Source: Alviniconcha marisindica (lineage: Eukaryota > Mollusca > Gastropoda > Provannidae). From it: a DNA stretch of 64,000 nucleotides. The stretch spans positions 40,001-104,000 of the forward strand of contig JABMCL010000906.1 in the NCBI GenBank assembly GCA_018857735.1, written 5' to 3'. A model generated the notes under the pieces. The model was not told the origin of the DNA. It did not search any database and saw only the letters and a list, made by a program, of their open reading frames with translations. Every line of letters starts with the position of its first letter. The stretch's first letter is position 1. Positions 55,046 through 64,000 of this stretch are shown piece by piece. Both the position numbers and the translations under genes were made by a program.

Positions 55046-56681
55046 CTTTAGGCGAGTCTTTTGGCAACTGCTTTACACTGACCCTTCCTGCTTCTGGCTG
55101 AATCTGTCCATAACTGTGCACGCCCAGTTGCACCAAATTCACCAGGCTTGTCTCTGAGTTTTAAAGGAGTGGGCCACCTCAAAACACAGGCAGCGTTCTG
55201 CCAGCTGTGACACTCGACAAATCTACAAACATCCGGCCCTGCTAATGCTCACTGACAAAGTCTGTTTTCAAAAAGAAAAGAAATTCAACAGTGTATGTTA
55301 GACCCAAATCCCTATTGTGCTCTCTTCTACCTGTTGGGAAAAACAGGATTTGTGAAGTCTGCTTCCCTTGATTCTCTATTGACTGACTACATCCAAATCA
55401 GCTTCCCTGTTCCCTCACTGTTGTCAGTAGTCATTCTGTCGCAAAATTCAAATCAAACATTGGGCGGTTGTGTATTCTGGAAACTGCTCCACGTAATTGC
55501 GTCCATTACAAGTCCTTTGCACATCATAAATCCCCGCTTCCGAGAATGAAGCAACAGAATGTGCAAATGCGTCTCACCAATACAATCGCTGCCTCCAGCA
55601 TGACCCAAACAACGGGTGCACTTGCAACGCATGGTCTTCCAAAGCGCAGCGCTGATGGCATGTTTTCATTCTTCCAACAACCTCTCAAGTTGGGCGAGAG
55701 CTGGGCGGCATTCTGTGTACCATTTTCTTGTGTCTATAATAATATACATGTCTATGTACAGTGCCCCCCCCCCCCAAAAAAACAAACCCACCCATACACG
55801 CCCAAGAACAACAAAACCACTCACGCAGCCACACTCACAGCCTGGTGAAGGTGAAGCAGGTAAGTACGTAAGTTGGTGTTTTACGCCCAGTTATGGTTAT
55901 ATCAGGGCGAGGTGACAGAGAGCATCAGAAATGACGCTGAAGCTCCAGAGCACCCACCACTCCTGACTCCACAGCTGTCTCCCAGACAAGTCTCACTTCA
56001 CTCCGGCGCCCAGCTTGCCAGCTTCAAAGGAAAGTTTCAGAGCATCTTGAACACTTCTAAAACAAATGCCAAGCTGAAAGTGACACGGCCCACTGACGTC
56101 AGCCTCCCAGAAACTGCCAACAGCATTGTCTTGGCACCGGCAGTTTACAGCCAGCACCACCTCCCTCCCTGCTTCTCTGTCAGTCCTTCTTTGTCGCAAC
56201 TTCACTCTCACCATCTTCACGGCTCACACACACGGTAACCTGATCACAGAGTGCACTGATGGAGCAAAGCAAGCACGAAGTTGTTGCTCGTTCTCCAACA
56301 CTGTTGGATGCGAGGCGCTGCAGTCGCACGCTGTGCGCTGTATCACAACGGGTGGCTCCTCAGGCTGGAAAAGAAAAACCAGCCAGGCATGAATGTCGCC
56401 GTTGCCGTCTCACATCTGGTTGCACCTCACCACAACGTCACCACTTTTCCACAAGTTACCAGCTCGCTCCATGGCACTTTAGCTTCCTAAAAGTCTGGTA
56501 GAAAAATACTGCAGTAAGTACTTCCATCATGCGTGTTAAAAAAGACAAAGGCTTTCACTCGTCCTCAGCACCATTCTCTCTCTCACAGTTCATTTCTTGC
56601 AACTGGTGATGGGAATGACGGTGCAAAACAGGAGGAGGGGGCGGGGCGAAGCAATCATCCCAACTTTAACTGATTGTTGCT
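55046..56681 (-). other. Region downstream of the RABGAP1 stop, probably 3' UTR in part
   Basis: No recognised genes. C-rich run at 55763-55774 and a ttttacgcccagttatggtt segment near 55880 seen in other molluscan repeats. Several 80-130 codon frames have no recognisable product. Confidence 0.4.
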
Positions 56682-63193
<6,512 letters not shown>

Positions 63194-63354
63194 CTGTCAT
63201 GGAACAGTGAACACAAACCTCAATTCATGAGTTACACAAACAGTCAAAATGGTGAAACTGAACAATATTCTGATGAACAGAAGCAAAATCACTCAAAAAC
63301 TTCACACAATTAAAACAATAAAGAAACAATTCACTTCCTCAAGCTTCAGTGAAT

Positions 63355-64000
63355 AGTGGGAGTGAGACACACACACACACAACCTTCTCACTCAATACAG
63401 GGTGAACCACAGGGTTTTACCTGAGGAATACACACACATGCAACCTTCTGACTTAATACAGGGTGAACCACAGGGTTTTACCTGAGGAATACACACACAC
63501 ACTACCTTCTCACCCAATACTGGGTGAACTGCAGGGTTTTACCTGAGGAACACACACACACACTGCCTTCTCATCCAATACTGGGTGAACCACAGGGTTT
63601 TACCTGAGGAACACACACACAATACCTTCTCACCCATTACAGGGTGAACTGCAGGGTTTTACCAGAGGAACACACACACACTACCTTCTCACCCAATACA
63701 GGGTGAACCGCAGGGTTTTACCTGAGGAACACACACACACTGCCTTCTCATCCAATACTAGGTGAACCGCAGGGTTTTACCTGAGGAATACACACACACA
63801 CTACCTTCTCACCCAATACAGGGTGAACCACAGGGTTTTACCTGAGGAACACACACACACTACCTTCTCACCAATACAGGGTGAACTGCAGGGTTTTACC
63901 TGAGGAACACACACACACTACCTTCTCACCCAATACAGGGTGAACCGCAGGGTTTTATCTGCACAAACACACACTATCTTCTCACTCAATACAGGGTGAA
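63355..64000 (-). repeat. 58-bp minisatellite running off the right edge
   Basis: About eleven units around cagggttttacctgaggaa and accttctcacccaatac. On minus the unit holds ttcctcaggtaaaaccctg, an AG|GT junction-like string, and may be seeded on the next upstream RABGAP1 exon. Confidence 0.93.

Noticed and set aside
55873..56501. 80-121 codon frames downstream of RABGAP1
   Set aside because: No recognisable domain, no splice support, and they overlap in several frames.

Overview
The window is animal nuclear DNA, most likely from a mollusc and probably a gastropod. It shows GT-AG introns, tRNA-derived SINEs, long CA and poly-G tracts, and a complete DNMT1 whose introns are packed with minisatellites. 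The species cannot be named from the sequence alone.

Layout. (1) 1-5468, minus strand: the 5' part (four exons) of a classical short-chain dehydrogenase/reductase (SDR) gene that runs off the left edge. (2) 5469-5916: a short divergent promoter with an ETS-like and an E2F-like site. (3) 5917-49681, plus strand: a DNMT1 gene in about 37 coding exons, roughly 5.1 kb of coding sequence in 44 kb. It encodes about 1,700 residues with a DMAP1-binding region, PIP box, RFTS, CXXC finger, two BAH domains, a Gly-Lys linker and the full catalytic domain. All exon phases join except around exon 26, where the frame breaks. (4) 49682 to about 51990: a probable DNMT1 3' UTR with an ATTAAA signal. (5) About 52000-56680: tail-to-tail intergenic or UTR sequence holding a 42-bp minisatellite. 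(6) 56682-63193, minus strand: the last seven coding exons (259 residues, coiled coil) of a RABGAP1/RABGAP1L-family gene that continues past the right edge.

The most unusual structure is not a gene. In all three genes the intronic minisatellites repeatedly sit on a splice junction, and the repeat unit contains a copy of that junction: acceptor or donor plus 3 to 44 bases of the neighbouring exon. I count about 16 good cases. The result is tandem runs of decoy or recursive-like splice sites, in every stage from a two-copy duplication (RABGAP1 at 58478-58575) to arrays of 20 or more units. In some arrays the decoy donors have lost their GT/GC or been deleted. Other mobile DNA includes tRNA-derived SINEs, a TTAA-flanked piggyBac-like MITE, and a terminal-inverted-repeat element with a BED-finger-like ORF. 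Intron 12 of DNMT1 contains a perfect 65-bp palindrome.

The genes are not an operon-like system. DNMT1 maintains CpG methylation after replication. The SDR shares its promoter region head-to-head with DNMT1, and RABGAP1 faces DNMT1 tail-to-tail.
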